A stretch of 64,000 nt of DNA. Source: CBDCWO01 sp965223405 (GTDB lineage: Bacteria > Bacteroidota > Bacteroidia > Chitinophagales > Saprospiraceae). Every line of letters begins with the position of its first letter. Within the stretch, counting starts at the first letter, position 1. This document shows, piece by piece, positions 43,915 to 53,210 of this stretch. A program made the translations under genes and the position numbers. The stretch is taken from the NCBI GenBank assembly GCA_965223405.1, contig CBDCWO010000006.1, positions 2,914,001 to 2,978,000 of the forward strand, written 5' to 3'. The notes under the pieces were generated by a model, which was not told the origin of the DNA, searched no databases, and saw nothing but the letters and a program-made list of their open reading frames with translations.

Positions 43915-44694
43915 TCAATTTTTTCTAATACCCAATAGATTGACCACACAGTTTTCCATATTACCTACGGTAAACGCAAATTCCTGCTTTATTTTAGTGC
44001 CATCGGAGTAGCTGGCGGGACTCCAATTGGGCATGCAACGAATTGCGTTTAATAATAAGGTATCGATTTTTTCATCCTTAAAAGGCCAAAAAATATGCGC
44101 ATTAACGACTTGTCCTAGATTATCAATGGTAAATTTTACGGTAGCTAAGTCGAGATTCTGAAAGGTACTATCCGGAATTTGACTTAAGGCGTTTTCCTTC
44201 AGATAGTGTCTCAGCTGTTGTACACCACCGGGATATTTTGCATCACTTTGGGGAAGTACGGCCAGTTTAAAATCAATGACTTTGATTTCATTATGACTTA
44301 AAGTGTTATCAGGAATGTATTGAACCACAACGGCTATATCAGTTCCTGAGTCGGCCACGGTGATCAGATCTTTTTGTTTCTGACTGAGGGTATCGTTTTT
44401 ACTCCTGGCCGTTTTGGTCTGGCCTCGATAGAGTGTTATTATCTCTACCGAAATATATTCTTTGATCCAGGAAGATTGATATTTCTCATTCAGATCAATT
44501 AGGGTTTGTGCTGTTTTGAGTTCATCCTTTGTAATCGAAAAATACGGATAGATCGGATTGATTTCAAAATGAAGTTCATTGCTAAATCGCTCTTGGGATA
44601 TACTAAAATGAGGGAAAGAGAGCCACACAAATATCACAGTTACAAAGAGATGTTTGATCAATTTAGCAACAAATTCAGGCATATCGAGGTTCAA
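43915..44694 (-). CDS. TonB-like C-terminal domain protein
   Basis: A 259-residue exported protein with an N-terminal hydrophobic helix (HLFVTVIFVWLSFPHFSIS). The C-terminal half (YPGGVQQLRHYLKENALSQ, TVKFTIDNLGQVVNAHIFW, LLNAIRCMPNWSPASYSDGT) matches the TonB C-terminal domain with the usual GG-x-x-x-L start and W-x-PA end. Members energise or contact outer-membrane receptors, or act as sensors. It lies 190 bases upstream of the efflux cluster in the same direction and divergent from the regulator at 44879. Confidence 0.8.
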   Translation of the reverse strand: MNLDMPEFVAKLIKHLFVTVIFVWLSFPHFSISQERFSNELHFEINPIYPYFSITKDELKTAQTLIDLNEKYQSSWIKEYISVEIITLYRGQTKTARSKNDTLSQKQKDLITVADSGTDIAVVVQYIPDNTLSHNEIKVIDFKLAVLPQSDAKYPGGVQQLRHYLKENALSQIPDSTFQNLDLATVKFTIDNLGQVVNAHIFWPFKDEKIDTLLLNAIRCMPNWSPASYSDGTKIKQEFAFTVGNMENCVVNLLGIRKN

Positions 44695-44811
44695 GGTTTA
44701 TAACTATCAGTAATTAAGCAAAGTTAATCTGGAGCCTATATTTATCAAATTGTAAAGTGTAAATTAGTGTAAAATGAACGTAAACCACTTCCAAAAAGGG
44801 TAATAATCCAA

Positions 44812-44819
44812 TACTTTTG
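44812..44819 (+). promoter_or_regulatory. -7 box for the membrane-anchored regulator
   Basis: TACTTTTG fits TAnnTTTG, 59 bases before ATG 44879. No -33 TTG is clear. Confidence 0.4.
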
Positions 44820-44878
44820 TATCATAGTCAATACGAATGTCGTTCTTTAACCAATACCAATTTTGACCAAATTTTAGT

Positions 44879-45865
44879 ATGACTGCATCAAAAAATATAT
44901 TTCATTCAGGTATTTTTCTTGTGAACTTGGTTATAGAAAAACAAATTAAATCAGCATACCAGAAACTTGGATTATTGGTGGTCTTATTCATAATTCCCTT
45001 CGCAGCAATTAGCTCATCGGATAAACTGGTTGATGAAAAACGTACCATGGTAGCCATGAGAACCATCGGGCATCAGGTATTACTTAGTATCGGAGATAGC
45101 GACTCTCGGATCATGCCTATTGAAAAGACAGATGGATATTTTAAAATTCCTTTTGGAGTTGAATTTGGATTTGATCCAGGAGATATTGTTTCAATCATTG
45201 ACAGTATAATGAGAGATACAAAATTTGCATCCCATGTATTAGTCGAAGTAGGACAATGTGACTCTAATGAGATCGTACATAGTTTTGAAATTAAAAATGA
45301 AGGAAACTCCAGTAAGATTGCTTGTATCGGGAGAAAATTGCCAAAGGACTGTTATAGTCTTTTTGTTACTATTATAGACAGCAGTGGATCTGGAAATCAG
45401 AGTCCTGATAAATTATCATCTAGTGGTTTGTCCATAATTTCATCCAAGTTCAAAGAATCAAAACTTTTTCAATCTGCATTCTTGTTGACCCCTTTGATTC
45501 TACTACTGGGTTTTTTAGGTTATTTTATCAATAAGAAAAATGAGGTTAGCAAAGATCCAAATCTGATACTAATCGGTTCTTCCGAGTTTGATACGCGGAA
45601 TATGTCCCTTTCATATCAAGATAAAAGGGTTGAGTTGTCATACAAAGAAGCACAACTACTTTCCTTACTTCACACTTCTGCAAATACACCTATCGCACGC
45701 GAAGTGTTGCTCCAAAGGGTTTGGGGTGATGAAGGTGGTTATGTAGGAAGGACGCTAGATGTCTTTATTTCCAAATTACGTAAAAAACTGGAGGCAGATG
45801 CCAGTGTGAAAATTGTAAATATCAGAGGGGTTGGTTATAAACTGGTCATGAAGGCTACGAAGTAA
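44879..45865 (+). CDS. Membrane-anchored winged-helix regulator (ToxR/OmpR type)
   Basis: A 328-residue transcription regulator. There is an N-terminal helix (LGLLVVLFIIPFAAI), a roughly 160-residue periplasmic part, a second helix (FLLTPLILLLGFLGYFI, near 210), and a cytoplasmic C-terminal OmpR-type winged helix (VELSYKEAQLLSLL, then REVLLQRVWGDEG, GRTLDVFISKLRKKLEAD, IRGVGYKLV). The order (sensor outside, DNA-binding at the C-terminus) fits the Bacteroidota one-component membrane regulators. Being divergent from the TonB-like gene and upstream of the efflux cluster, it may control them; that is inference. Confidence 0.87.
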   Translation: MTASKNIFHSGIFLVNLVIEKQIKSAYQKLGLLVVLFIIPFAAISSSDKLVDEKRTMVAMRTIGHQVLLSIGDSDSRIMPIEKTDGYFKIPFGVEFGFDPGDIVSIIDSIMRDTKFASHVLVEVGQCDSNEIVHSFEIKNEGNSSKIACIGRKLPKDCYSLFVTIIDSSGSGNQSPDKLSSSGLSIISSKFKESKLFQSAFLLTPLILLLGFLGYFINKKNEVSKDPNLILIGSSEFDTRNMSLSYQDKRVELSYKEAQLLSLLHTSANTPIAREVLLQRVWGDEGGYVGRTLDVFISKLRKKLEADASVKIVNIRGVGYKLVMKATK

Positions 45866-46074
45866 AGCCATTGGCTCTTGTTTTTTCTTTTACAGATGGA
45901 AGTTCAGATCTATCGATTCACTTTAATCTATTTGACAACAGAATAAGTGAGACAGTAAATTGGATTTATTTCATTTTGCATACAGCAGTTTAAAATGTGA
46001 ACCATTTCGCCAACTCCCTTGGAATATTTTTCGTCTTTTAATTAGATTAACAGATAATAATCGAACTCAGGTTA

Positions 46075-47030
46075 TTAATTAACCCAAGTTGCGAACTATA
46101 GATTGATAGACCTAAAAAAGGTGTAAGCTAACACAAAAAGGAATATTTTGATCAAAAAGCCTTGGGGCGTGACTGCATGGATTTTAGCAGGCATCATTTG
46201 AGCTATTTCACTAAAAGTGGTTTCAATACGTTTTCTTTTATTTTCTATTAAATAATCTGTATAGGGTTTATGTTGTCTTTTGAGGTTGGATTTTCTTTGT
46301 ACCAGTAAATGAATTTGGTCGCATTCCATCAACAAATCTTCGTACTGATAATCGTTGTAAATAGCATCTGCATACAAGGTGCTATCAACAGGTAAATCCA
46401 AATTCATAGATTTAAAAGCGGTTATGTCGGAGAAAGAACCAGCCGCAATATAATAGTCCACTGGTATTCCATTTGCATCCACTACCAATTGGACTTTAAA
46501 ACCATAAAAATACTCCCTTTTAGAAACACATTTGCCACGATAAGCTTTGTTTTTCAATAACTTACAGTTTGGGATTCGAATGTTGTGACACACTTTAACC
46601 GGAAATGAATCAATGATGTATTCACTACTTATATTTAGATTTTTGATCCTTTGTCCAAGACCTCGAAATAGACTCCATAATAAAAATTCTAATCCATGAA
46701 GTCTTCTATTAAATCCGCTTTTATCAATAAATACAACTCCATGATGTGACCTCATATAACCTCTGGCTTTGACCATGTTGCATCCAAAATATCTGGATGC
46801 TATAATTGCGGTTGTTAAAATTTCAGCATCAGTAGTTTTTCTTAATGATTCATCTTTTTTTCTTGAAATCTTGACAAAATCATCAATAAAGCAATAAATT
46901 GTAATTACATAATTTTCCATAATGGGTGTAGATTTTGGTGGGATGAGACCTCCTTAATTTACACCATTATGGATTCTTTAGCAATATGTATTATCATTTA
47001 TTTTAATACGTCGCAACTTGGGTTAATTAA
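46075..47030. mobile_element. IS982-like insertion sequence, copy 2
   Basis: Same 956-bp element and orientation as at 19349, with target duplication TTA (46072-46074 and 47031-47033). Different duplications (TAA and TTA) show independent insertions. Its right end is only 11 bases before the ATG of the broken lipoprotein gene at 47042. Confidence 0.9.
46096..46920 (-). CDS. IS982-family transposase, copy 2
   Basis: The 274-residue protein is identical to the one at 19370 by direct comparison, with the same intact DDE blocks (IIDSFPVKVC, LYADAIYND, RIETTFSEIAQ). The identity implies recent transposition or gene conversion. Confidence 0.92.
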   Translation of the reverse strand: MENYVITIYCFIDDFVKISRKKDESLRKTTDAEILTTAIIASRYFGCNMVKARGYMRSHHGVVFIDKSGFNRRLHGLEFLLWSLFRGLGQRIKNLNISSEYIIDSFPVKVCHNIRIPNCKLLKNKAYRGKCVSKREYFYGFKVQLVVDANGIPVDYYIAAGSFSDITAFKSMNLDLPVDSTLYADAIYNDYQYEDLLMECDQIHLLVQRKSNLKRQHKPYTDYLIENKRKRIETTFSEIAQMMPAKIHAVTPQGFLIKIFLFVLAYTFFRSINL

Positions 47031-47041
47031 TTATCGTGCAA

Positions 47042-47550
47042 ATGAATATCAAACGCCATTTTTTAATCATGACTTTCATTTCAGTGTTTGTGGCTTGTAA
47101 TAAGGATGATCCACTTATGAAAGCCGTGGAAAATCTACAAATAAATTGTCCTTTCGTTGAAAATAAGAATGGTGATGGAATAATTAGTAAACACGAATGA
47201 TTAATAATGGATGAATGTATGAAAAATGCACTCTTCGAAAAGGATATTGCCAGGAAGAATCTTATTGGGAACTGGGAACTAATTGGACATGGTGAAGGGT
47301 GGATTCCAGCAGCATCTCAGCCTTGTAGCTTTATCAATATTAGTGAGTCCGAATTAGTGCTTACTTTTCAAAAATTGATACGATAACCATACATACCTGG
47401 GCGATCATTGAGAAATCTGGGAAAGTAGGATTATCAATTTCGCCACGCTTGATTGAAAAAATCTTCTTTAGTACAATATGTGAAAATTTCATGTTTGGGG
47501 ATGCCACTTCTGTTGAAGGAAACATGTATCTGTATAGGAAAGTAGAATAA
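47042..47550 (+). pseudogene. Broken lipoprotein gene with EF-hand-like segment
   Basis: ATG 47042 reads a lipoprotein signal (MTFISVFVACNKDD) and an EF-hand-like ENKNGDGIISKHE, then an in-frame TGA near 47198. The same frame continues (ARKNLIGNWELIGHGEGWIP) to TAA at about 47385, and a neighbouring frame then continues (DTITIHTWAIIEKSG to MYLYRKVE) to TAA at 47550. One stop plus one frameshift in an otherwise coherent protein of about 165 residues. The IS just upstream probably also removed its promoter. Confidence 0.75.
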
Positions 47551-47620
47551 ATTTACTCTCGAATACTTACATGTCGAAATCAGTAAGTCGTTTCAATTGA
47601 TAATCTCCTTTTTTTCACAT

Positions 47621-47804
47621 TGAAGTGATTTAAAAACAAAAAGTTAATTTGCTTGCAAGCCATTGATCCCTAATACTTCAGCTTTTTCTCATCCCATGAT
47701 TATAGCTATGAAACCTGCCTGCAGCAGCCAGGCTCAAAAATAGTATTGTCTTAGGAATCAATCACTTACAATCAATTTTTAACATATGTTTTTAAATCAC
47801 TTCA
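47621..47804. repeat. MITE-like long inverted repeat, 184 bp
   Basis: Perfect 18-bp ends TGAAGTGATTTAAAAACA (47621-47638) and its reverse complement (47787-47804) enclose 148 bases. Inside, ATTGATCCCTAATACT and AGTATTGTCTTAGGAATCAA are also complementary with a small gap, so most of the element can fold into one long imperfect hairpin. No coding capacity and no clear target duplication. The rest of the 438-base gap (47551-47988) holds only a promoter-like box. Confidence 0.6.
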
Positions 47805-47931
47805 TTAAAAGTATCAGAAAAACCAAGTTCCCTTGATTAATACTTCTTTCCAAGTAGGATTTTCTTCGAGATAAATTAGCAATGCTTTCATTTTTATTTT
47901 AATGACTTCTTTATTGCCTTGATATCCAGGT

Positions 47932-47939
47932 TATCTTTG
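47932..47939 (+). promoter_or_regulatory. -7 box before the enolase-superfamily gene
   Basis: TATCTTTG matches TAnnTTTG exactly, 49 bases before ATG 47989. The nearest TTG (47914-47916) is closer than usual. Confidence 0.45.
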
Positions 47940-47988
47940 ATCATTTATAAATTATTATTTTCAAAGTTACTAACAAACAAATCAAGCA

Positions 47989-49080
47989 ATGATCCAGGAT
48001 GACGCGATTAGAGAAGTAAAAATATTTAATGTAACCACTGATCTAAAAAAACCTATTTCTGACGCTACTCATACGCTAACAGAAATTTCTTTCATCGTAC
48101 TGAGAATGCGCTTGAAAAATGGGGTAATCGGGTATTCTTATCTATTATCATTTCAATATTCGCCCCGTGCGATAGTAGGCGCATTAAAGGACATGGTTCC
48201 TGTGGTGATAGGTCATCGGGTTTACGAAACAGGTGCAGTTTTTCAAAAGTTAAATGCATTATCCGAATATTTTGGTAATCAGGGATTATTGAGATGGGCG
48301 CAGAGTGCAATAAATCTGGCCATGTGGGATGCTTGGGGCAAAACTTTAGGACAGCCCATCTTTAAAATATTAGGAACGTATCAAGAAAAAGTGCCACTTT
48401 ATGGAAGTGGCGGGTGGATTTCTTACTCAATTGAGGAACTCATTGAAGAAGTTTGTGGCTATGTGGAGAGAGGGTTTAAAGCGGTAAAAATAAAAGTGGG
48501 ATCGCCAAATGTCAAAACAGACATCGAACGATTAAAACGAGTCCGAGAAGTAGTTGGTGATAAAATAGCCATCATGATGGATGCTAATCAGGGCTTCGAT
48601 TTACCTACAGCTTTGAGATTATCCCACGCCGCAAAAGATTTAGATATAAATTGGTTTGAAGAACCGGTATATCATCAAAATTTTCAAGCCTATCAAATTC
48701 TTAAGAGCCATGCGGGTATTTCCTTGGCTATGGGTGAAAGAGAATACGATACCTTGCCGCTCAGAGAACTTGCAACCAGGAGTGCGTTAGACATATGGCA
48801 GCCGGATATCTTGAGGATTGGTGGAGTTGAAGCTTGGAGAGAGAGCGCGGCTTTGGCAAAAAGTTTCAATTTATCGGTTTTGCCCCACTTTTATAAAGAG
48901 TACGATGTACCTCTTTTATGTACTATTTCGAATGGAAAAGGCGCAGAATCATTCGACTGGTTGGATCCTTTGATCGATAATCCCATGATCGTAGAAGACG
49001 GATGCGTAAAACCACATGATTTACCGGGATGGGGATTTAGCTTTCTCGATGATAGAATGACAGAGATCAAATTGTTTTAG
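47989..49080 (+). CDS. Enolase-superfamily (mandelate racemase-like) sugar-acid dehydratase
   Basis: A 363-residue enzyme of the mandelate racemase/muconate lactonizing group. The capping domain comes first, then the barrel with the base motif KAVKIKVG (K-x-K), metal ligands in MMDANQGF, WFEEPVYHQN and MGEREYD, and the catalytic His in VLPHFYKEYD with D in IWQPDILRIGG. The active site is complete. Such enzymes dehydrate acid sugars; which one is not shown. The next genes (oxidoreductase, fucosidase) suggest a carbohydrate, possibly fucose, pathway. Confidence 0.88.
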   Translation: MIQDDAIREVKIFNVTTDLKKPISDATHTLTEISFIVLRMRLKNGVIGYSYLLSFQYSPRAIVGALKDMVPVVIGHRVYETGAVFQKLNALSEYFGNQGLLRWAQSAINLAMWDAWGKTLGQPIFKILGTYQEKVPLYGSGGWISYSIEELIEEVCGYVERGFKAVKIKVGSPNVKTDIERLKRVREVVGDKIAIMMDANQGFDLPTALRLSHAAKDLDINWFEEPVYHQNFQAYQILKSHAGISLAMGEREYDTLPLRELATRSALDIWQPDILRIGGVEAWRESAALAKSFNLSVLPHFYKEYDVPLLCTISNGKGAESFDWLDPLIDNPMIVEDGCVKPHDLPGWGFSFLDDRMTEIKLF

Positions 49081-49220
49081 TGTTTATTTTCCTTCAAAAT
49101 TTAAACTACACTCTGGATTATTATTGGATAAAATAAGAACATTTTAGTAATTTAGGATTTTCACAAGCTCTGCTTAAGGTATCTATTTTGAATGGGCGAA
49201 TTTAGCCTTTATACTCTGAT

Positions 49221-50564
49221 ATGAAATCAAAATCAAGTTCTTCGCGTGAATTGGACCGACGGTCATTTATCAAAACGGCTACGGTTATTACCGGTGCTAT
49301 GACAGTCGACCCATTGGTAGGAATGGATAGGACGTATAATTCCAATAAATCAGTACTCAAACTGGCCTTGATTGGATGTGGTGGTCGTGGTACTGGGGCT
49401 GCTGCCCAGATACTGAATACCCCATATAATATTAAGTTGGTGGCTATGGCTGACGCATTTAAGGATCAATTGGAATCATCATACCATAATCTTTTTAAGA
49501 AATTCGGGGCCAAGAAGGTGGACGTTGCAGAAGACCAAAAATTCACTGGTTTTGATGCCTATGAAAGTGCAATCAAACTAGCTGATGTAGTAATATTAGC
49601 CACTCCTCCTGGCTTTCGACCCCTTCATTTTGAATCAGCTGTAGAAGAAGGGAAACATGTCTTTTTGGAAAAACCGGTAGCTACCGATGTGCCGGGAATA
49701 AGGAAAATCATCAAAACCGGTAAGTTGGCTAGTCAAAAGAATCTGAAGGTGATGGTGGGCCATCAGCTGCGTTACCAAAAGAGTACGATCAATTCAATGC
49801 AAAAAATGAAAACGGGCATAATTGGTGATCTACTGGCGATGCGGAGTTATTTTAATTCTGGCGGGGTTTGGGTAAGACCGAGAAAGCCGAAATGGACGGA
49901 GATGGAATATCAAGTTAGAAACTGGTATTACTTTAATTGGTTAAGTGGAGATCATATTGTTGAACAACATGTGCACAATCTGGATTTTATGAACTGGGTA
50001 AAAGGAGCCCATCCCGTCAAAGCTCAGGGAATGGGTGGCCGACAAGTACGGAATGGTCCTGAACATGGGCAAATCTTTGATCACCATTTTGTTGAATTTA
50101 CATATCCCGATGGTTCGATTCTATCAAGCCAATGTCGTCATATTAAAGGGTGTTGGAACTCTTGGGCTGATGCGATTATCGGTAGTAAAGGAAGCTTTTA
50201 TAGCGAACCTAGCCGGCAGTATGTCGAATTTAAGAATCGGAAGGACAAACTTATTTATCAATATGATGGGCAAGAAGATACACCGCCTCATCAATTGGAA
50301 CAAAATGCATTTATTGAGAGCATTGTGACTGATACTCCACTTAATGAAGCCCATCAGGGTGCCATTAGTTCGCTAACGGCAATTATGGGTAGGATGGCTA
50401 CCTATTCCGGGAAGGAAATTACCTGGGAAGAAGCCTTGCAATCAAACATGAACCTATTGCCTGATCATTTTAGTTGGGATGCCGATCCTCCGGTGTTACC
50501 CGATAAGAAAGGTATGTACCCGATTCCAATACCTGGTCGATCAGGTGTAATTTACAAAAGTTGA
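49221..50564 (+). CDS. Gfo/Idh/MocA oxidoreductase with Tat-like signal
   Basis: A 447-residue NAD(P)-dependent oxidoreductase. The N-terminus LDRRSFIKTATVITGAM carries a twin-arginine export motif, so it is probably periplasmic with a bound cofactor. The Rossmann motif is LALIGCGGRGTGAAAQ, and EEGKHVFLEKPVATDVPG is the family's EKP block with catalytic Lys. Members of this exported group act on glycosides or polysaccharide-derived sugars in Bacteroidota. It lies between the dehydratase and the fucosidase. Confidence 0.88.
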   Translation: MKSKSSSSRELDRRSFIKTATVITGAMTVDPLVGMDRTYNSNKSVLKLALIGCGGRGTGAAAQILNTPYNIKLVAMADAFKDQLESSYHNLFKKFGAKKVDVAEDQKFTGFDAYESAIKLADVVILATPPGFRPLHFESAVEEGKHVFLEKPVATDVPGIRKIIKTGKLASQKNLKVMVGHQLRYQKSTINSMQKMKTGIIGDLLAMRSYFNSGGVWVRPRKPKWTEMEYQVRNWYYFNWLSGDHIVEQHVHNLDFMNWVKGAHPVKAQGMGGRQVRNGPEHGQIFDHHFVEFTYPDGSILSSQCRHIKGCWNSWADAIIGSKGSFYSEPSRQYVEFKNRKDKLIYQYDGQEDTPPHQLEQNAFIESIVTDTPLNEAHQGAISSLTAIMGRMATYSGKEITWEEALQSNMNLLPDHFSWDADPPVLPDKKGMYPIPIPGRSGVIYKS

Positions 50565-50659
50565 GCACACAGAAGAACTTCAGTGAATTACATGAAAGGA
50601 ATAACCCAAGCGCATAAATAAATGGTGACCTGGACTTACGATACTCCAAATATGCCTAA

Positions 50660-52147
50660 TTGGATTTGCTAAATGTGATTAGAAAACTGAATACAAATGG
50701 ACCAATTGAAAAAAAATCATTGCTGGTTGTCATCACATTTTTATATGGCTGTACCATATCAACTCAGCAAAATCCAAATAATCAAGAAGAGTCTTTAGCC
50801 ATTCCGTCCGATATTCAGTATAAATGGCATGAGCAAGAACGCATAATGTTTGTGTGTCTGGACCCATGCACTTGGCAGGGAAGGGAATTCGACAACCATT
50901 CAATTCCTTTAGAAAGAATTAATCCCCAAAAACTAGATACTGATCAATGGTGTGAAGTGGCACAATCATGGGGAGCAAAGGAAATTCTATTTGTTGCCAA
51001 GCACACCGGTGGATTTTGTTGGTGGCAAACAGAAACCACCGATTACGGGATTAAAAATACCCCCTATAAACAGGGGAAGGGAGATGTGTTGAAAGAACTT
51101 TCGGAATCCTGTTCAAAGTATGGTTTAAACCTGGGTATCTATGTGTATCCCGGAGATGAAACCTGGGGTGCTGGAATTGGAAGTGGAGGTCAAACCAAAG
51201 ATCCAACCAAGCAAGAAGCATACAACAAAATATTCAGGAAACAACTCGAGGAAACACTAGCGAATTACGGCAAAGTGATTGAAGTTTGGTTTGATGGAAG
51301 TTGCGTAATCGATGTATCGGATATTTTAGAAAAGTATGCGAAAAATTCAGTTATTTTCCAGGGCCCACATGCTACCTTACGCTGGCCTGGAACAGAATCC
51401 GGAAAGCTGTTTTATCCGGCATGGAATACTGTAAAGAGGGAAGATTTGAAGACAGGACTTGCCACTCAGATTCACGGCGATCCCAGTGGAGATGTTTGGG
51501 CTCCTTTGGAAACTAACACAACCCTTTACGATCATTTTTGGTTTTGGTCACCGGAGAAAGAGAATAAAAGAAAATCCTTGGATGAATTAATGGACTGTTA
51601 CTATAAGTCAATAGGCTTTGGAAGTGTGTTTTTGCTAAATTCCACACCAGATACCACTGGTTTGATACCTGATAAAGATGTCAAACTGTACCAGGCATTT
51701 GCCAAAGAAATTGATCGAAGATTTAAGAGTCCTTTATTTAAATTATCTAATGTAAAAGGAGGAGAAATCGAACTTTCACTTCCGGAAAGTTGCAAGGTAA
51801 ACCATATAGTTACTATGGAGGATTATCGCAAAGGGCATAGAATCAGAAAGTACGACATCGAGGGAATGGTAGAAGGTGAATGGAAAAAACTTTGTTCGGG
51901 ACAATCTATCGGGCGAAAAAAAATTGACTATTTTCCGGAGGTAACGGTTTCAAAGCTTCGAATAAAAGTGACCCAATCGGTAAATGTGCCCTTATTTAAG
52001 AGGATTGCCACCTATTATGTTGATCATTTTAAACCACCGGTGCGGTATCCGGTTCGAGCTCATTCGCAATGGGTTAATGTTGGAGAGTGGAGTCCTGAGG
52101 CATTTAGTCGGGGTCAGGTGAAGATGCAAATTAACCTTTCTAAATAA
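50660..52147 (+). CDS. Alpha-L-fucosidase-type glycoside hydrolase (GH29-like), C-terminally frameshifted
   Basis: The start is uncertain: no ATG, with TTG 50660 the first option. A lipoprotein-like signal (LLVVITFLYGCT) precedes a GH29-like barrel with AKEILFVAKHTGGFCWW, GLNLGIYVYPGDETWG and the nucleophile Asp in VIEVWFDGS. The family's C-terminal beta-sandwich begins near RKYDIEGMVEGEW. The frame stops at 52147 with MQINLSK, inside that domain, because of a tandem AAAT-AAAT. Reading past it in the next frame continues YINLPGQYVVTISG. The catalytic barrel is intact, so activity may survive. Confidence 0.8.
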   Translation: MDLLNVIRKLNTNGPIEKKSLLVVITFLYGCTISTQQNPNNQEESLAIPSDIQYKWHEQERIMFVCLDPCTWQGREFDNHSIPLERINPQKLDTDQWCEVAQSWGAKEILFVAKHTGGFCWWQTETTDYGIKNTPYKQGKGDVLKELSESCSKYGLNLGIYVYPGDETWGAGIGSGGQTKDPTKQEAYNKIFRKQLEETLANYGKVIEVWFDGSCVIDVSDILEKYAKNSVIFQGPHATLRWPGTESGKLFYPAWNTVKREDLKTGLATQIHGDPSGDVWAPLETNTTLYDHFWFWSPEKENKRKSLDELMDCYYKSIGFGSVFLLNSTPDTTGLIPDKDVKLYQAFAKEIDRRFKSPLFKLSNVKGGEIELSLPESCKVNHIVTMEDYRKGHRIRKYDIEGMVEGEWKKLCSGQSIGRKKIDYFPEVTVSKLRIKVTQSVNVPLFKRIATYYVDHFKPPVRYPVRAHSQWVNVGEWSPEAFSRGQVKMQINLSK

Positions 52148-52397
52148 ATACATTAATCTTCCCGGTCAATATGTGGTAACAATATCAGGCAATTGTGAAT
52201 TGACAATATCCGGTGCAGAGATTTATTATGAAGGGAGTAAAGCGCTGGAGGAGTTTGTACAAATTTCAGAAAATGAATTACGAATTAACAGAACGGCAAT
52301 GGTTACAGAAGAGAGTAGTTCTGTTCTTCATGTTATGATTGAATCTAATAATCCGTGTCATGGAATTGCCAATTTCAAACCATCCATGATCTATTAG
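52148..52397 (+). pseudogene. Detached C-terminal end of the fucosidase gene
   Basis: In the frame shifted relative to 50660 the sequence reads YINLPGQYVVTISGNCE and on to IANFKPSMIY, ending TAG 52397: about 80 residues of beta-sandwich that fit the missing end of the fucosidase. Deleting one TAAA unit of TAAATAAATAC restores LSKYINLPG. It may not be translated separately, although an ATG at 52173-52175 is not supported by context. Confidence 0.65.
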
Positions 52398-52427
52398 TTA
52401 GAGCTAATTCGAACCTATTCCATTCTT

Positions 52428-53081
52428 TCATTTGAGAATTTCTAAAATGGCCCGGTTTTCCAGAATTTCCTCCGTGGCTCCACTTAGTCCTATCTGAAAC
52501 ATTGCCGTTGCCAATTCAGTAGATTTGATGCTGGCATTTTTTCCCATCAATTTGATTACAGGATAGAGCATGCGACTGATGCGATACATCAAATTGGGTT
52601 CCTTTCGTGGTGTGACCGGATAGATGTATCCCGGTCTAAAGCTGTAAAATTGTAGACCCAAACCAGAAATTTGATTTTCAGCCATCCCCTTATAACGGGC
52701 AAATGACATTTTGCTTTTTTCCGTTCGGTCGGCTCCCGCTCCACTTAAAAAACACAGATGGGTGTTTGGGCTATACTTCTTCAATGCTTTGGCAAAGGCA
52801 ATGGCATAGTCAACAGTGATTTGTTTGAATTTATCATCTGGAACCTGCCCGGTATATGCTCCAATACAGAAAAAGGCCAGGTCCATATGTAGAAATGCAT
52901 CTGATTGAGCAGAATAGTCCATAAAATTGTTGACCACAATCTCCTGTAGTTTTGGATGTTTGTGATCTGTGCTTTTTCGGACCAATGAGGTTACCTGGCT
53001 TATTTCAGGAGCAGAAAGACAATGGCCTAAGATTAAGTGACCAACCATACCTGAAGCACCCGCGATTATGGCATTTTTCAT
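52428..53081 (-). CDS. NAD(P)-binding Rossmann-fold (atypical SDR/YbjT-like) protein
   Basis: About 217 residues from ATG 53081 (MKNAIIAGASGMVGHLIL, dinucleotide motif at the N-terminus as expected); the frame is open to 53132 but the extra residues would displace the motif. Other blocks are VDYAIAFAKALKKYSPNTHL, FLSGAGADRTEKSKMSFARY (YxxxK-like) and FYSFRPGYIYP. It resembles the HTATIP2/YwnB-type atypical SDRs. Substrate unknown. Confidence 0.78.
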   Translation of the reverse strand: MKNAIIAGASGMVGHLILGHCLSAPEISQVTSLVRKSTDHKHPKLQEIVVNNFMDYSAQSDAFLHMDLAFFCIGAYTGQVPDDKFKQITVDYAIAFAKALKKYSPNTHLCFLSGAGADRTEKSKMSFARYKGMAENQISGLGLQFYSFRPGYIYPVTPRKEPNLMYRISRMLYPVIKLMGKNASIKSTELATAMFQIGLSGATEEILENRAILEILK

Positions 53082-53210
53082 AGATTCCATTAAAAGATTA
53101 ATAGATGAAGATGCTTCAAAAGAGATCACCATTCATCCTCAAACGCAAATTTATTTTTTCAAATAACCCATTAGTACCTTTAAGGTAATAGCGTATTCAG
53201 CAAAGATACG

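Noticed and set aside
19349..47030. Composite transposon
   Set aside because: The two IS copies have different target duplications (TAA, TTA) and enclose the core gene scpA.
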